NCBI GenBank assembly: GCA_017615445.1
Contig: JAGAAD010000050.1
Span: 1 to 7,650 of the forward strand
From: Bacteroidales bacterium
GTDB taxonomy: Bacteria; Bacteroidota; Bacteroidia; Bacteroidales; UBA932
Length of the DNA: 7,650 nucleotides
Reading direction: 5' to 3'
Program-made: the position numbers and the translations under genes
Shown here: positions 7,229 through 7,650 of the stretch, piece by piece
How positions within the stretch are numbered: position 1 is the first letter of the stretch
Layout: each line of letters starts with the position of its first letter
Notes under the pieces: generated by a model
The model's input: only the letters and a program-made list of their open reading frames with translations
The model's database searches: none
What the model was told of the DNA's origin: nothing

Positions 7229-7473
7229 TCGCCGTAGGGATTAGCTTCGTCCCACTCTTTCAGGACATAGCCGTGCTTGTGCTCGCAATGGTCGTGGATC
7301 CATGCCTTCTGCTCTTCGGGCAGCGCGTTCCACCATGCCGAGCATGCCGGGTACTGATACTCCGCCTCAGCGGCTTCATTTCCCGTGTATTTCTTTATGC
7401 CTTTCTTGGCAACCCTTTCCTTCTGAGCCACCGAAAGTGAGGTCCACCAAAGATTCAAATCGTCGTGTTTCAT
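7225..7473 (-). CDS. small protein with duplicated WW-x-x-L motif, unknown function, 82 aa
   Basis: No known family recognised. The protein contains two related segments 38 residues apart: LWWTSLSVAQKERV (8-21) and AWWNALPEEQKAWI (46-59), sharing WW-[TN]-[SA]-L-x3-QK. This suggests an internal duplication of a short helical unit. A His/Cys cluster, HDHCEHKH (60-67), plus Cys44 could bind metal, though no standard zinc-finger spacing is met. There is no signal peptide, so it is probably cytoplasmic. The start is well supported: AAAGGAT directly precedes the ATG and a canonical promoter lies upstream. It follows the HTH gene by 37 bp and may also be read from that gene. Its TAA shares bases with the PCMD gene's TAG in a tail-to-tail overlap. 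Confidence 0.85.
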   Translation of the reverse strand: MKHDDLNLWWTSLSVAQKERVAKKGIKKYTGNEAAEAEYQYPACSAWWNALPEEQKAWIHDHCEHKHGYVLKEWDEANPYGD

Positions 7474-7474
7474 A

Positions 7475-7480
7475 TCCTTT
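7475..7480 (-). promoter_or_regulatory. ribosome binding site of the 82-residue gene
   Basis: AAAGGA on the minus strand sits just one base before the ATG at 7473. The spacing is tight for a Shine-Dalgarno sequence, but it is purine-rich and no other in-frame start is better. It supports the chosen start. Confidence 0.5.
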
Positions 7481-7492
7481 AATCTTCTATTG

Positions 7493-7522
7493 CAAAGGTA
7501 ATCATTTTACTTATAGCGCCAA
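7493..7522 (-). promoter_or_regulatory. canonical Bacteroidota promoter for the 82-residue gene
   Basis: On the minus strand, TTG (7520-7522) is followed by exactly 19 bases and then TACCTTTG (7493-7500). This matches the -33 / -7 consensus (TTG, 19-21 bp, TAnnTTTG) of the Bacteroidota housekeeping sigma factor. The start point would fall near 7487, giving a leader of roughly 13-16 bases. The TTG is the in-frame Leu codon four codons before the stop of the HTH gene, so the promoter begins inside that gene. It is the best-formed promoter in the window. Confidence 0.75.
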
Positions 7523-7650
7523 CACGATGCCCGGGTCAATGTCCAAGCGGTCGGAAATCACCCTGGCCTGTTCAAAGGTTGGAAGCACTTTCCCACTTAA
7601 GATTGCGTTCAGACGTGGTGCTGTCATTCCCAATACCGAAGCCATCTCAC
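7511..7650 (-). CDS. XRE-family helix-turn-helix regulator, 3' part only
   Basis: The last 45 codons of an open frame enter from the right edge; the N-terminus is outside the window. The visible residues include EMASVLGMTAPRLNAILSGK, then VLPTFEQARVISDRLDIDP, ending IVLAL and TAA at 7511. This is the classic second half of a Cro/C1-type HTH: the LGMTAPRLNAILSGK turn and recognition helix, then the PTFEQARVISDRLDIDP scaffold helices. The protein stops right after the HTH, so any extra domain must be N-terminal. It could be a stand-alone regulator or the antitoxin of a HigBA-like pair whose partner lies to the right; neither can be tested here. Whether it controls the neighbouring operons is unknown. 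Confidence 0.85.
   Translation of the reverse strand, partial: EMASVLGMTAPRLNAILSGKVLPTFEQARVISDRLDIDPGIVLAL

Overview
The window looks like chromosomal DNA from a member of the Bacteroidota, most likely a moderately GC-rich Bacteroidales from a gut-type habitat. Three things point there: an adjacent SusC/SusD pair, several lipoproteins with BACON or PCMD domains (both typical of this phylum), and promoter elements of the TAnnTTTG (-7) / TTG (-33) type used by its housekeeping sigma factor. Genus cannot be fixed from the sequence alone.

Left two-thirds (about 1-5974, all minus strand) is a Sus-type outer-membrane nutrient uptake operon, read right to left: a SusC-like TonB-dependent transporter (5974-2900), a SusD-like surface lipoprotein (2887-1079, 12 bp downstream), and a third surface lipoprotein of BACON / Ig-like (Big_2) / BACON / BACON layout (1054 to the left edge, 24 bp downstream). 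The third gene sits where SusE or other surface glycan-binding proteins usually lie. Its signal-peptide codons contain a run of nine G (1002-1010) that puts the start out of frame with the rest; eight or eleven G would restore a textbook lipoprotein signal. This is either a sequencing error or a slippage-type (phase-variable) switch, and is the most notable observation here.

A compact divergent regulatory region (5975-6058) separates this operon from a two-gene plus-strand unit: a 99-residue protein of unknown function (6059-6358) and, 3 bp later, a PCMD-domain lipoprotein (6362-7228). The -7 elements of the two divergent promoters flank a perfect 12-bp AT palindrome, and the plus-strand -7 element lies only 5 bp before the ATG, suggesting a leaderless or nearly leaderless message.

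The right end (7225-7650) is again minus strand: a small unknown protein of 82 residues with two WW-x-x-L repeats, whose stop codon overlaps that of the PCMD gene, and the 3' end of an XRE-type helix-turn-helix gene cut by the window edge. A canonical promoter for the 82-residue gene begins inside the last codons of the HTH gene.

Together, SusC and SusD would bind and import an oligomer (usually a glycan) across the outer membrane, with the BACON lipoprotein and possibly the PCMD lipoprotein as accessory surface proteins. No glycoside hydrolase, protease, ECF sigma/anti-sigma pair or hybrid two-component regulator lies in the window, so the substrate cannot be assigned. No gene-free stretch exceeds 300 bp. 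No RNA genes, CRISPR arrays, insertion sequences or clear intrinsic terminators were seen.
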